64,000 nt of DNA from Rossellomorea sp. SC111 (GTDB lineage Bacteria > Bacillota > Bacilli > Bacillales > Bacillaceae_B): NCBI RefSeq assembly GCF_024733565.1, contig NZ_JANIOC010000005.1:186001-250000 (forward strand), read 5' to 3'. This document shows positions 48,255 to 58,200 of this stretch, piece by piece. The translations under genes and the position numbers were made by a program. A model generated the notes under the pieces. It had not been told where the DNA came from. It saw nothing but the letters and a program-made list of their open reading frames with translations, and ran no database searches. How positions within the stretch are numbered: the first letter of the stretch is position 1; every line of letters starts with the position of its first letter.

Positions 48255-50147
48255 ATGAATAAGAGTGATACATATTTAAATATTGAAGAGCTTCTTTCCA
48301 TACCTGCCATATCAGACTTGCACATAAGTGAGGATGGCCACCACGTAGCATTTGTCAAAAACACGGCTGACTGGGAAGAGAATACATATAGGAATTCCAT
48401 CGTGATATATGAAAAAAACAAGGGGGAATGCATCCCATTCACAGAGGGGATATCCCCACTATGGTCGCCGGATTCCAACCGTTTAGCCTATCTTTCAGAT
48501 GGTGACGGGAACTCGGGGAATCAAATCTTTGTGGAGGGGTTCAATGGTGAAGGAAGGGTTCAAGTCACGGATGAGAATGATGGGATCATTCAATTCAACT
48601 GGCATCCTTCGGGCAAGGGATTTTACTATGTTGCACCAGCACCGGAATCTAAGGAAATCAGGAAGCGCAGGGAGAAATATGGAGAATTCCACTATGCAGG
48701 CAAGGATTATCGAAATCATTGTTTATGGTACGTGGATTTAATTGAACATGTCTCGTATCCACTGACGGACAGCAGGGGTTGTCACATCCAAGAATTCGAT
48801 GTTTCATCCGATGGGGAAAAGGTGGTGTTTATGGCTACGTCAAGCCCGGATGGGGAGGATGGTCAAAATCGAGAACTCTACCTACTCAATCGCCCAAGTG
48901 GGGAATTGCGCAAGCTGGATGGAGATAAGGTAGTGGGAGGGAGCGTTTGCTTTTCTCTTCAAGCTACGAAAATCTGTTACACGGCAAGCATACGGGAGAA
49001 AGAGTACTATAAGACACATATCATGGACAGTACCCTCGTAATCTATGATTTAACGAATGGTGAGCGGATTCAACCATTGCTGGACTTTGATCATGCGGTT
49101 GTTCCCATACGCTGGACAGCTAAAGGGATTCTACTGATGTGGCAGGATAAAACGAATTATCGTATAGGGTTATTATCTGAAGATGGGAAGTTGGACATGA
49201 TAAGTGGAAAATCGGATGGCTGCATTATGGAAGCCTCTATCACAGGGGATGGAAATCATCTGGCCTATCGTAAGGCTGCACCCAATGAAACATTCGAAGT
49301 CTATGCTAATGGTGAAAAAATCACCAATGTGAATGATCTTCTCCAGGGGAGACGTACAAGTAACAGGGAGATCATCTCATGGAGCAGCAGTGATGGCCTT
49401 GAAATAGAAGGAGTTCTAACAACCCCGAAAGACGTTGACTGGAATAAAAAACACCCTTTATTGGTCTTCATCCATGGCGGTCCAGACTGGGCTTCTTTCC
49501 CCATCCACTCAAGCTGTTTCAATGAAAAATATCCAGTTGAGTTTTTTATTGACAAGGGCTTCATCGTTTTGGAACCAAACTACAGAGGTAGTTCAGGATA
49601 TGGGAATGACTTCTTAAAGGCGAACTATCGAAACCTGGGAATCGGTGACTGCGAGGACGTGATATCCGGTGTCGATGCACTCGTGGACCGGGGGATTGTA
49701 GATCAAGATCGAGTCGGGGTGATGGGCTGGAGCCAGGGTGGATTCATCTCAGCATTCTGCTCTATCTATAGTGATCGATTCAAGGCTGCCTCAGTTGGAG
49801 GTGGAATAAGTAATTGGGTCACGAATTACGTGAATACAGATCTGCCTTCCTTTATCAGGATGCATGTAGGAGAAACACCGTGGAATGACCCGGAAATCTA
49901 TGCCAAAGCTTCACCCATGACCTATATCCAATCTGCCTCTACGCCCACCTTGATCCAACATGGTGAAAAGGATGCAAGAGTCCCCATTCCCAATGCTTAT
50001 GAACTCTATAAAGGACTCAAGGATATGGGAGTCGAGACAGAATTAGTCGTATTTGAAGGTATGGGATACAGCTCTGACAAACCAGGAATACACCGGGCTA
50101 TTATGGAGCAGAATCTGGGGTGGTTTTTAAAGTGGTTGGTTAATTAG
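48255..50147 (+). CDS. S9 family prolyl oligopeptidase-like peptidase
   Basis: 630 residues. Residues 1-370 form a beta-propeller (repeated segments such as DLHISEDGHHVAFVKNT and SPLWSPDSNRLAYLSDGDG). The C-terminal hydrolase domain has HPLLVFIHGGPDWASF, GWSQGGFISAF (Ser493), LIQHGEKDARVPIPNA (Asp573) and GIHRAIMEQN (His613). There is no signal peptide, so it is a cytosolic exopeptidase or acylaminoacyl peptidase. AAGGGG precedes ATG 48255. Confidence 0.92.
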   Translation: MNKSDTYLNIEELLSIPAISDLHISEDGHHVAFVKNTADWEENTYRNSIVIYEKNKGECIPFTEGISPLWSPDSNRLAYLSDGDGNSGNQIFVEGFNGEGRVQVTDENDGIIQFNWHPSGKGFYYVAPAPESKEIRKRREKYGEFHYAGKDYRNHCLWYVDLIEHVSYPLTDSRGCHIQEFDVSSDGEKVVFMATSSPDGEDGQNRELYLLNRPSGELRKLDGDKVVGGSVCFSLQATKICYTASIREKEYYKTHIMDSTLVIYDLTNGERIQPLLDFDHAVVPIRWTAKGILLMWQDKTNYRIGLLSEDGKLDMISGKSDGCIMEASITGDGNHLAYRKAAPNETFEVYANGEKITNVNDLLQGRRTSNREIISWSSSDGLEIEGVLTTPKDVDWNKKHPLLVFIHGGPDWASFPIHSSCFNEKYPVEFFIDKGFIVLEPNYRGSSGYGNDFLKANYRNLGIGDCEDVISGVDALVDRGIVDQDRVGVMGWSQGGFISAFCSIYSDRFKAASVGGGISNWVTNYVNTDLPSFIRMHVGETPWNDPEIYAKASPMTYIQSASTPTLIQHGEKDARVPIPNAYELYKGLKDMGVETELVVFEGMGYSSDKPGIHRAIMEQNLGWFLKWLVN

Positions 50148-50177
50148 AAACAGATCGGAATTATCAATTTATATAAA

Positions 50178-50229
50178 AAAGCCATGGGGACAGGTCCGTT
50201 GTGAACCAACGTACCCGCCCCATGGCTTT
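50178..50229. terminator. Bidirectional terminator with GGGGACAGGTCC-type hairpin
   Basis: AAAGCCATGGGG and CCCCATGGCTTT form the base of a long stem; inside are ACAGGT/ACCCGCC and CCGTT/AACG segments. TAAAAAA precedes and TCTATTT follows. It separates the convergent peptidase and methyltransferase genes and resembles the hairpin at 1385. Confidence 0.8.
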
Positions 50230-50247
50230 CTATTTCTGAATATCGAG

Positions 50248-50883
50248 TCATAGAATTGATGATTTGACCCCACATACAGCTACCGTATGATACCCACGCG
50301 ACTCGGGTCCTTCCAACACGCGAAGGTCCATAAACTTCAATTGTTCCATAATCGGGAGCAATTCACTTTGGATCATCTTCTTGATTGAATCCCAGTCTTC
50401 TCCGTCCTTGCCATCGCAAAGCGTGATCATGACGGTTCCTCCAGGAGACAACACTCTTTCAATTTCCACCAATGATTTGAACAGGTCCTCCCAGAAGTAA
50501 ACAGAATGGATGCTGAAAACGGCTGTGAATTCTTCATCAGGGAAGGGCATTTCTTCTACACTTCCGTGAGCTAGTGCCATTCTCTTTTGTTTAATGGCAT
50601 TTCTGTTGCGTAATGCAGCTGACTGGAGAAGGGTTTCTGACAAATCCAATCCGGTGACATTGTGACCTCCATTCAATGAAGCGATCTGTTTCATCGCAAA
50701 TCCTGCCCCGCATCCTATCTCAAGGATCCGTTCATTTTCCTGAAGCTGAAGATGCTCGATGGTCCAGAGGGTTTCAGGCTTATGCTGGCGGATCATCTTC
50801 TCTCCGATGAACCATCCGAGCACTCCAGCGGGCCGGCTGTACTGGGTGTCCATGAGGTGCTGGAATTTTGCTTTTACATTCAT
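50248..50883 (-). CDS. Class I SAM-dependent methyltransferase
   Basis: 211 residues. ILEIGCGAGFAMKQIA is motif I (SAM glycine loop), VTGLDLSETLL motif II, MALAHGSVEEMPFPDEEFTAVFSIHSVYFWED motifs III-IV, and VLSPGGTVMITLCDG motif V. Methyltransf_11 type; small-molecule substrate unknown. Start ATG 50883 follows AAGGAGGGCG. It is divergent from the LysR gene, which may control it. Confidence 0.9.
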   Translation of the reverse strand: MNVKAKFQHLMDTQYSRPAGVLGWFIGEKMIRQHKPETLWTIEHLQLQENERILEIGCGAGFAMKQIASLNGGHNVTGLDLSETLLQSAALRNRNAIKQKRMALAHGSVEEMPFPDEEFTAVFSIHSVYFWEDLFKSLVEIERVLSPGGTVMITLCDGKDGEDWDSIKKMIQSELLPIMEQLKFMDLRVLEGPESRGYHTVAVCGVKSSIL

Positions 50884-50931
50884 TAAACGCCCTCCTTTTA
50901 TTTATTGTGTACTTACACTATAATTTTCTTA

Positions 50932-50965
50932 TAACTATTAAACAATCCTATATTACTTATAGTTA
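50932..50965. promoter_or_regulatory. Inverted repeat between divergent methyltransferase and LysR genes
   Basis: TAACTAT (50932-50938) and ATAGTTA (50959-50965), 20 bp apart, in the 116-bp AT-rich divergent promoter region. The arms sit where a LysR activator/autorepressor site is expected. Binding is inferred from position only. Confidence 0.4.
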
Positions 50966-50999
50966 CTATAAAATATTTTTATAATAAGGAGAGGTGAAA

Positions 51000-51896
51000 T
51001 TGGAAATCAATCAGCTGATTGCATTTGAGCTTGTTGCGAGGCTCGGTTCATACAGTAAGGCATCTAGATACTTGGACGTGTCACAGCCTACTGTCAGTTT
51101 GCGGATCAAAGAGTTAGAGAAAGATGTCGGGGGATATCTATTTGTCAGGGCAGGAAAACAGATGAAGCTGACGGATTTGGGGAAAGGTTTCCTTCCCTAT
51201 GCCAGGCAGGCTCTCGAAGTATTGCATAAAGGGCGAAAAAGGGCGTTGTCAATCAAAGAAGGTAAAAGAGGGGAGATCACGATCGGAACCCTTCCCACAT
51301 TTACATCGGGACATTTTACCTCGATTGTGAGGGAAATGTACTCCACATTTCCAGATATCCAGATAGCCATCCATACCGGTCATAATCAACAGATCATCGA
51401 CATGCTTTATGATGGAAGCGTCAAGCTGGGAATGATCACTTCTCCCTACTTTAATAAAGATTTGAAAAAGCTTTTTAGTATAAAAGAACCCCTGATCCTC
51501 GTTGCCCGCCGTGATCAGCCATTAAGCGGGATGGAGGATGGGAGTTATAGGGTAGAGGACATTTTTGAAACGAGCAAACCATACATCATGACGGATTGGA
51601 GCGAGGAGAGTAAGCATTGGCAACGAACCCATATGTCATTCGGGAGTGACGCGATCGAATTGCCGCCTGCTACGGCACTGGAATTTGTCCAGAACTACAG
51701 GGGAACCGCGCTTCTTACAGAATCAATGGTTTCTGCCTTCTTAGAAGAAGGAACATTGGTTCAGCTCAAACCAAACGATATGCCGGATCTCTATAGGGAA
51801 ATCGCCGTAGTAAGCCTGGATAGCGAACTGTCCCTGCCTCCAGCTGCCCGGCGTTTTTTGGAAACGGTGAGGTCGGGGTCTTGGGGACAGGTCTAG
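51000..51896 (+). CDS. LysR family transcriptional regulator
   Basis: About 298 residues. The N-terminal winged helix reads INQLIAFELVARLGSYSKASRYLDVSQPTVSLRIKELEKDVGGYLFVR; the periplasmic-binding-like effector domain begins at about residue 90 (GEITIGTLPTFTSGHF). TTG 51000 (8 nt after AAGGAG) is preferred to GTG 50994. It is divergent from the methyltransferase gene, the classic LysR-target layout. Confidence 0.9.
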   Translation: MEINQLIAFELVARLGSYSKASRYLDVSQPTVSLRIKELEKDVGGYLFVRAGKQMKLTDLGKGFLPYARQALEVLHKGRKRALSIKEGKRGEITIGTLPTFTSGHFTSIVREMYSTFPDIQIAIHTGHNQQIIDMLYDGSVKLGMITSPYFNKDLKKLFSIKEPLILVARRDQPLSGMEDGSYRVEDIFETSKPYIMTDWSEESKHWQRTHMSFGSDAIELPPATALEFVQNYRGTALLTESMVSAFLEEGTLVQLKPNDMPDLYREIAVVSLDSELSLPPAARRFLETVRSGSWGQV

Positions 51897-51917
51897 AGCG
51901 GGAGCATTTCCCGCTCT
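51895..51917. terminator. Hairpin between convergent LysR and VOC genes
   Basis: AGAGCGGGA (51895-51903) and TCCCGCTCT (51909-51917), perfect 9-bp stem overlapping the LysR stop codon. There is no long T-tract on the plus strand. Confidence 0.65.
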
Positions 51918-51921
51918 GCCT

Positions 51922-52278
51922 TTATCCATCTAATTCCTCAAACAACCCAACTGAATTACCATACGGATCGCTAAACGTACACCAGGCTGCCGGTACTCCT
52001 TCCCGGGTTTGGACTTCCTCTATTGTCGTATTCAATGATTCTATCAATCTCTCACGTTCAGAATAGATATCGTGCACACCTAAACGCAACGGACCATTCC
52101 CGACTGCAGGCTTTCCCTTTGCCACTTGCAGCCACGCATTTTTTACAATTTCCCACTCGGCAAAATCCTCATGGGGGATAAAGTCAGGATCCCGATTGAA
52201 TAGCTCTTTATACCAATTTAGTCCCTCTTCATAATCTGTGACTCGAATCTGGAATGTGACTCCAATATGTGTTTTCAT
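51922..52278 (-). CDS. VOC family protein
   Basis: 118 residues. VTFQIRVTDYEEGLNWYKELFNRDPDFIPHEDFAEWEI forms the first module; REGVPAAWCTFSDPYGNSVGLFEEL the second, ending with the SDPxGNxxGLFE element of Bacillus glyoxalase-like proteins. Only some metal ligands are retained. It lies 25 bp downstream of the AraC-type gene on the same strand, so the two are probably cotranscribed. The start follows AAGGAGG. Confidence 0.85.
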   Translation of the reverse strand: MKTHIGVTFQIRVTDYEEGLNWYKELFNRDPDFIPHEDFAEWEIVKNAWLQVAKGKPAVGNGPLRLGVHDIYSERERLIESLNTTIEEVQTREGVPAAWCTFSDPYGNSVGLFEELDG

Positions 52279-52303
52279 TCTATTACCTCCTTATATGCTT
52301 ACG

Positions 52304-53143
52304 TTAAATGTTATCGGAAGAGTGAAAGACTGTATTGTAAAAATCGGACACTTTCAGGTGAGAAGGATTTTTTCCTGTTCGCTTCTTGAAATCCTTTATG
52401 GAGTGGGATTGGTCATAGTACGCCTCAGCAAAATCACTTCTGGATGGATGCCTCACCCAATCATTCAAGATGGATTGAAAGCGAATGACCTGACTGAACT
52501 TCTTCGGGCTCAATCCGATGCGTTCTTCAAACAGGCGATTCATCTTTCTGCTCCCAATGACTTCTTCTCTGCTGATTTCCTCCACAGTCGCTGTTCCACG
52601 CCTGGACACAATTTTAAATAAAATATTATTAAGAGTAGGGTCCTGTCTTAAATGAACCTGATCTTCTAAAGCTTCAGTGAAAATCTCATCACAACCCGAA
52701 ATCATCTCAGCAATACCCTTTGCATTCTGCAGGTGATCACTTAGCTGTTGAATGAAAGAATTGTTTAATAGATTTAAATCGACCATGGATTGAGCAGTAG
52801 ATTTGGCGGTCTCCCTAATAAAATAAGCAGAACTCCCAGGATAAAATCTTATGCCAAAGGTAATTTTATCGGGATTATACTCTCCTGACGTACGAAAATA
52901 TCCATCAAAAATTCCGTAGTATGTAAGGGTGCTCATTTGATGCAGACGTTCGTATTCAAATAAGATATCGGTGCATCCGTCTGGAATGATGTCATATGAA
53001 TATCGAGGAGCTTGCTTCTTATAGGGGGCGGCAAGCCAATAGCAACAAATATAGGGGCGGAGAAAAGGTGCAGGTTGAAATTCCTTATATTCCGTATAGG
53101 GACTTGGCATGATGGTTGGTCGGAAAAAATTAAAACGTGTCAT
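52304..53143 (-). CDS. AraC family transcriptional regulator
   Basis: About 279 residues. YKEFQPAPFLRPYICCYWLA and SYDIIPDGCTDILFEYE are the DUF6597-type N-terminal domain, as in the regulator at 37402. The C-terminal region has TVEEISREEVIGSRKMNRLFEERIGLSPKKFSQVIRFQ and DFAEAYYDQSHSIKDFKKRTGKNPSHL. The second helix-turn-helix is shorter than usual. ATG 53143 follows AAGAAGGTG; the frame is open three codons further. It probably controls the adjoining VOC gene. Confidence 0.85.
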   Translation of the reverse strand: MTRFNFFRPTIMPSPYTEYKEFQPAPFLRPYICCYWLAAPYKKQAPRYSYDIIPDGCTDILFEYERLHQMSTLTYYGIFDGYFRTSGEYNPDKITFGIRFYPGSSAYFIRETAKSTAQSMVDLNLLNNSFIQQLSDHLQNAKGIAEMISGCDEIFTEALEDQVHLRQDPTLNNILFKIVSRRGTATVEEISREEVIGSRKMNRLFEERIGLSPKKFSQVIRFQSILNDWVRHPSRSDFAEAYYDQSHSIKDFKKRTGKNPSHLKVSDFYNTVFHSSDNI

Positions 53144-53282
53144 ACAAAACACCTTCTTATTTCTATTCGTCTACTATATTACATTCAATTCAAAGATCTA
53201 TTCTCCTCCCATTGTTTTCCCAAAACATTGCATGTTCCTATCTTTTTAGGAATAGAGTGAAACAAAAAGGGTGATTCAGTTT

Positions 53283-53675
53283 ATGAACCATTTTCATGAA
53301 TTGTGCACGGAGTACGGCAGAATTCTGCAGGGAAAAGCCAAGGTGCAAAATGGGGTATGTTCCGTATCGATCGATCGACATTTATATATAATGATACAGG
53401 GAAGGCAAAGCAAAGGGGAGCTGAAGGCAGGATTTTCGTTTGAGGCACTTGATACAGAGGGACACGCATTGAATCTCGGGGAGGTTGTCTTGTTGGAAGA
53501 AGAAATCCCTGCATTCTCGAAACTGCTTATCCAAAAAGGATTAATCATCAGCGCTCTTCACAATCATTGGCTCTTTACCAATCCCGATATTATGTACATC
53601 CATTTTCAATCCGTGGAACCTCCACTGAGTTTTGCCCATAAGGCTGCTGAGGCTCTTTCTGTTCTAAAGAAATAA
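53283..53675 (+). CDS. DUF1259 domain-containing protein
   Basis: About 130 residues. GHALNLGEVVLLEEEIPAFSKLLIQKGLIISALHNHWLFTNPDIMYIHFQ is the core of the DUF1259 (LppY/LpqO) family, with the conserved ALHNHWL histidines that look like a metal site. It has no signal peptide here, whereas mycobacterial members are lipoproteins. Function unknown. ATG 53283 lies 9-11 nt after AGGGTG; GTG 53271 is the alternative start. Confidence 0.75.
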   Translation: MNHFHELCTEYGRILQGKAKVQNGVCSVSIDRHLYIMIQGRQSKGELKAGFSFEALDTEGHALNLGEVVLLEEEIPAFSKLLIQKGLIISALHNHWLFTNPDIMYIHFQSVEPPLSFAHKAAEALSVLKK

Positions 53676-54024
53676 AGGTTCTTTCATTTCTAGGAATGAT
53701 GATGAATTCCAGAGGGTTACATATTCACTTCCCGCATTTATAAAATGATCCTAATTTTTCGAAACTTTTATCTTTCATAAGACGTATATCATACTAGAAC
53801 AACGGCTTGCTGAGTCGGCTCAAAAGAAGTTTAAGTTCGCGATTACAAATAGCTATAGATGACGATCTGCAGCTGTAACCTTTAAAAATCAAAATAAAAC
53901 AAAAGTTAACAGAATAATTGAAACTATTCCATTTTGGCTTCCGTCTAATAGGTAGTAGTGTTTAAGAAAAAATACCCAATACATTAAAAATAATGATACA
54001 AAAAAAGAGAATGGGGGAGAAAGT
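53676..54024. other. Intergenic stretch, no gene recognised
   Basis: 349 bp of AT-rich sequence. It should contain the promoter of the following hydrolase gene, but I see no convincing box pair, no ORF with a ribosome binding site and no strong hairpin. Confidence 0.4.
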
Positions 54025-54867
54025 ATGTGGCAACAAAAGCTGATTCAAACAAGTAGAGGAGATTTCGAAATCTTTGAGGCGGGAAAAGGAGAACCATTAT
54101 GTGTGACTCATCTGTATAGCGAGTTTAACGAGCGGGGTTACCACTTTGCTGACCGGTTTGTGGAAGACTATAAAGTGTATCTTGTCAATTTGAAAGAAAC
54201 GGGGAATAGCACTGAGATTCAGGATGAAGACGAGTTAAGTATGAGTGAAACCAGCAAGGATCTGGAAGCGATCCGATCAGCTTTGGGATATGATAGCTGG
54301 AACTATGCCGGCCATTCCACAGGCGGGATGTTGGGGCTGGTTTATGCTGCTGATCATCCGGATTCTCTGAACCGATTAATTGTAGGCGGGGCCTCAGCTA
54401 CCAAGGAGTATGTGAATGATCAGGAAAGTATTTACTGCGATGAAAATCCGCATAACGATCGATTGAAAGAGGTATTTTCCATCCTCCAATCCGATAATGC
54501 AACAAAAGAAGAACGGGTACATGCAGGCAGGGAATGGACGAAAATGTCTCTGAATGACCCAGGCAGATATGATGAATACTTTTCTAAGCCAAGCAGTGGA
54601 AAAGTGGTGCAGAAACGGTTGGAGTATTATGCTTTGAACGAACTGCCAACATACGATATCAGAGAGGATATTTCGAACATAAAAACCCCGACAATTGTTT
54701 TCTGCGGGAAACACGACTCTCAATGCCCATTTGTGTATTCGGAGGAAATTTTTAATCTTGTACCGAATTCAACATTTTATATTTTCGAGAATAGCAATCA
54801 TTCCCCTCATTTAGAGGAACAAGAAAAATTCAGTGAAATGGTGAAGGATTTTAGCTGTTTGGTCTAA
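54025..54867 (+). CDS. Alpha/beta hydrolase (proline iminopeptidase-like)
   Basis: 280 residues. DLEAIRSALGYDSWNYAGHSTGGMLGLVYAADHPD contains the nucleophile elbow GHSTGG; IVFCGKHDSQCP carries the acid and ENSNHSPHLEEQEKF the histidine. The long insertion between (DNATKEERVHAGREWTKMSLNDPGRYDEYF) is a lid like that of proline iminopeptidases and haloalkane-dehalogenase relatives. Substrate unknown. GGGGGAGAAAG precedes ATG 54025. Confidence 0.88.
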   Translation: MWQQKLIQTSRGDFEIFEAGKGEPLCVTHLYSEFNERGYHFADRFVEDYKVYLVNLKETGNSTEIQDEDELSMSETSKDLEAIRSALGYDSWNYAGHSTGGMLGLVYAADHPDSLNRLIVGGASATKEYVNDQESIYCDENPHNDRLKEVFSILQSDNATKEERVHAGREWTKMSLNDPGRYDEYFSKPSSGKVVQKRLEYYALNELPTYDIREDISNIKTPTIVFCGKHDSQCPFVYSEEIFNLVPNSTFYIFENSNHSPHLEEQEKFSEMVKDFSCLV

Positions 54868-54881
54868 ATACCTATAACTTT

Positions 54882-54913
54882 GGTGCATTTCTTTATTGGA
54901 AATGCACCTTTTC
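54882..54913 (+). terminator. Intrinsic terminator after hydrolase gene
   Basis: GGTGCATTTC (54882-54891) pairs with GAAATGCACC (54899-54908), followed by TTTTC. It lies 14 bp after the stop codon. Confidence 0.85.
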
Positions 54914-55023
54914 TATACTTTATTAGGGAAAACACAATTTTAGTAGTATGTAATCACCTTAGGTTTTCCGTTTTATTCTACTGGAAATAGAAGCCTTTAT
55001 AACGTCTTTGAAAGAGGAATCGT

Positions 55024-55146
55024 TTGTTGGAAAATTATTTTACCCGTTACGGTGCAACAGAATGGAAGATGGAAAAGGCTGCAGGAATCTCAACTCCGAC
55101 TTACCAGAAAGCAGGCAAAGTGGATTTTCAGGGGGAAAAGTACTAA
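55024..55146 (+). pseudogene. Short unrecognised ORF, possible remnant
   Basis: Forty codons from TTG 55024 (AAGAGG 6 nt upstream) reading LENYFTRYGATEWKMEKAAG, then ISTPTYQKAGKVDFQGEKY and TAA 55146. The composition looks coding and soluble, and the segment resembles the end of a longer protein. I cannot name a family. It lies in the 372-bp gap before the giant gene. Confidence 0.3.
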
Positions 55147-55195
55147 TTAGTTCCATTCTATTAGACGTTTGAACAGGTCACTTCTCTTACCTCTC

Positions 55196-55204
55196 CATAC
55201 GATA
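55196..55204 (+). promoter_or_regulatory. Candidate mother-cell (sigma E/K-type) -10 element
   Basis: CATACGATA matches the CATAnnnTA -10 consensus of Bacillus sigma E and sigma K. It lies 36 bp before the GTG start of the giant gene and 20 bp before its AGGAGG. The -35 region (GGTCAC near 55176-55181) is a poor match, as in some sigma K promoters that need GerE. Suggestive only. Confidence 0.4.
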
Positions 55205-55239
55205 GTAAAGACAATATCATGTATAGGAGGTTTTTTTCT

Positions 55240-58200
55240 GTGACATTTCCCAGTAATTCGCAGTATACCCCTGTTATAGTCGGAGGTACACCCTTATTTG
55301 ATGTCTTAGGAGATGAGAGTCCCGTTTCAACGGACATTGTAGGGAATTCCACTTTTCCTGCGGGTTTTCTTGCATATGACGGAGAGAATGTGTATTTTCG
55401 TTTAAGATTGAACGGTGATCCCCGAAACAATCAATTAACAGGTTTCAGAAATTTTTCATGGGGAGTATTAATAAATACTACCGGTGTCGCCGGGACTTAC
55501 GACTGGCTGTTTAACGTGGACGGGTTGAATAACCGAGTCAGCTTGGTTCAGAATACGGTGAAACTGGTCAACTCGTGGAATGATCCAGCCGAAGGGACTG
55601 GTGGGGGGAACCCTAACTTTACTCAATCGATCACCAATTTTGATTATGCCAGGGTCACGCCTGCCGATTCAAGCATTGGAGGAGATCAGGATTATTTCCT
55701 TGATTGGTTCCTTCCTGCAAGCACAGTATTTTCTTTCTTAGGAATCAATGCTTCATCCGCTATACGTGCTGTATACTTTTCATCAGCCAACTCTAATAAT
55801 TATAATAAAGATTCGCTTCGGACCAGTGAGGGATTTTCTTTCGCCAATGCATTCACAGACCCAATTACTCCAAATCAAGCCGATATCAGGGCAAAGCTTT
55901 CAACGAACAAAGTAAGGAACTCAGGTCCCCAGTCCGTTCTACTTGGTCAGCAGGCAACTTGGACAGGTACTCTCACTGTGACGAATACCGGCCTTTCACA
56001 AGCCACGTCGGTCTTTCTGGATGATATCATCGGTCCGGATACCGTAACCGGCTTTGTGGTGAATACGACCTCCCAAGGGCTCACCACGTACAATCCAGCT
56101 ACTAAGTTATTGACCTGGAACATTGGCAACCTTAATCCAGGGACCACGGCCACATTGACATTCACACTTAGTGGAGCCTATACAACCAGTGGAACAAGAA
56201 ACCTAGATCGGGTACAGGCATCAGGCTTTGATTCCTCAACAGGTACCGGCCTTCAGTCCAACACTTCCGTGGTTACGATTAACGTACAACAAAGCTCAAC
56301 CGTCAACGGGACCATCACGGATCAGACAACCGGATTGGTACTTCCGAATGCTACTGTTTCCCTTCTCCAGGGAATGAGCGTCATTGCGACAACACAAACC
56401 AATTCAAGTGGTTTTTATTCATTTACAAATGTAGTCCCGGGCAACTATACGGTTCAAGCGTCTTTAACGAATTACGTAACGGGGACAGTGAATGCGACTG
56501 CGACGGCAGGGGCTTCAACAACGGCTAATATTGCCCTCGTACCTCTGCCGAGTACGATAACAGGGAACGTCTCTAATGGTGGTCCCATTAATAATGCGAC
56601 CGTTCAGCTTCTTAATAATTCCGGTACGGTGGTGGATAGCACGACCACCAACGTAGCCGGTAACTATTCCTTCACGAATGTGACACCCGGACTCTATAAT
56701 GTTTCTGTCGTTGCCGCAGGATTCCAATCTCAGACGAAAGCCGTGGTGACAGAACCGAATCAGGCATCGGTGGTCAATTTCACACTGGTTGCCAATCCCG
56801 GTGCAATATCCGGTACGGTCCGTGATGCATCTACTAATAATGCGATCCCATTTGCCAATTTAGAACTTCTGGACTCCAATGGTGTGCTCATTGCTTCCAC
56901 GACGGCTGACGGTAGTGGTCAATTTACCTTCAATAATTTAGCACCTGGAACGTATCAGGTCAGGTCCTTTGCTGTTAACTATAGTTCTACGACGGTCTCA
57001 TCGACAGTCACAGCCGGAAATACCACAATCACCAACCTCTTCCTGGATCCGAATCCAGGATCCATTCAAGGGACGGTCGTTGACGCCGACACCTTGACGG
57101 CAATCTCTGGTGCATCCGTACAGGCAATCAATAGTCAAAATGTCATTGTAGCGAGTACCACAACGGATGGAAGTGGGCAATACTCTTTCACCAGTCTTAC
57201 TCCCGGTTCATATACCCTCTTATTTACAGCGAGTGGTTATGCGACTCAATCACTCGGTGCCATCGTCGTATCAAATACAGTTACCATTGTAGATGCTGCG
57301 TTATCGAGGCTCGCGGGTGCGCTGATTGGTACCGTTCAAGACCCTAATGCTGCAGCCATTCCCGGAGCAACGGTAACAGTATTTCAGAACAATATCCAGA
57401 TAAGTTCAGTGATCACGGATGCAAATGGGCAATATATGGTGCCCGGCCTTCCTCCTGGAAGCTACACCATTGTTGTCAGTGCACCAAATTATACGACGGA
57501 AACGGTTGCTGCCATGATTGAAAGTGGTCAGACGACAACAGTCAATGTCACCTTAAATGAGAATCCCGGTACATTGACCGGTTTTGTCAGGGATACCAAT
57601 AATAATCCGATTGCAGGTGGAAGTGTCACCGTGCAAATCAGCACAGGAACGGGCATAATCGTTGCCACAACTGTTACAGCATCAGATGGCTCCTATACAG
57701 TTCCGAACCTTGCTCCCGGAAATTATACAGTAGTCGCTGCAGCCACCAATTATCAAGCAGCCACTCAAGGTGTGACGATCACGTCCAATACGACGAGCGT
57801 TGTGAACTTTAATTTGGCATCCGATCCAGGATCCATTGCAGGAAACGTAACCAATGCTCAAACAGGAACCCCGATCATTGGCGCAAATGTTCAGGTGAGG
57901 GTGGTGGACTCCAGTGGAGCGGTTATCGCAACAGCTTTAACCGACAATAACGGTCAATATGTCGTGAATGGGTTGGCACCGGGGGTATATACGGTCGTTG
58001 TATCGGCCCTGAATTTCCAGACCAACGCTGCATCTGTGCAGGTATCATCCAACCAAACCGTTGATGGCAGTGTGGCATTGGAGCCTGATCCTGGAAGGAT
58101 AACCGGAACCGTTGTGGATAGTCCGGGAGGCAACCCGATCGCAGGAGCAAGCGTGAATATTGTCAACAGCTCCGGTAATCTGATTACGACGGTACTGACG

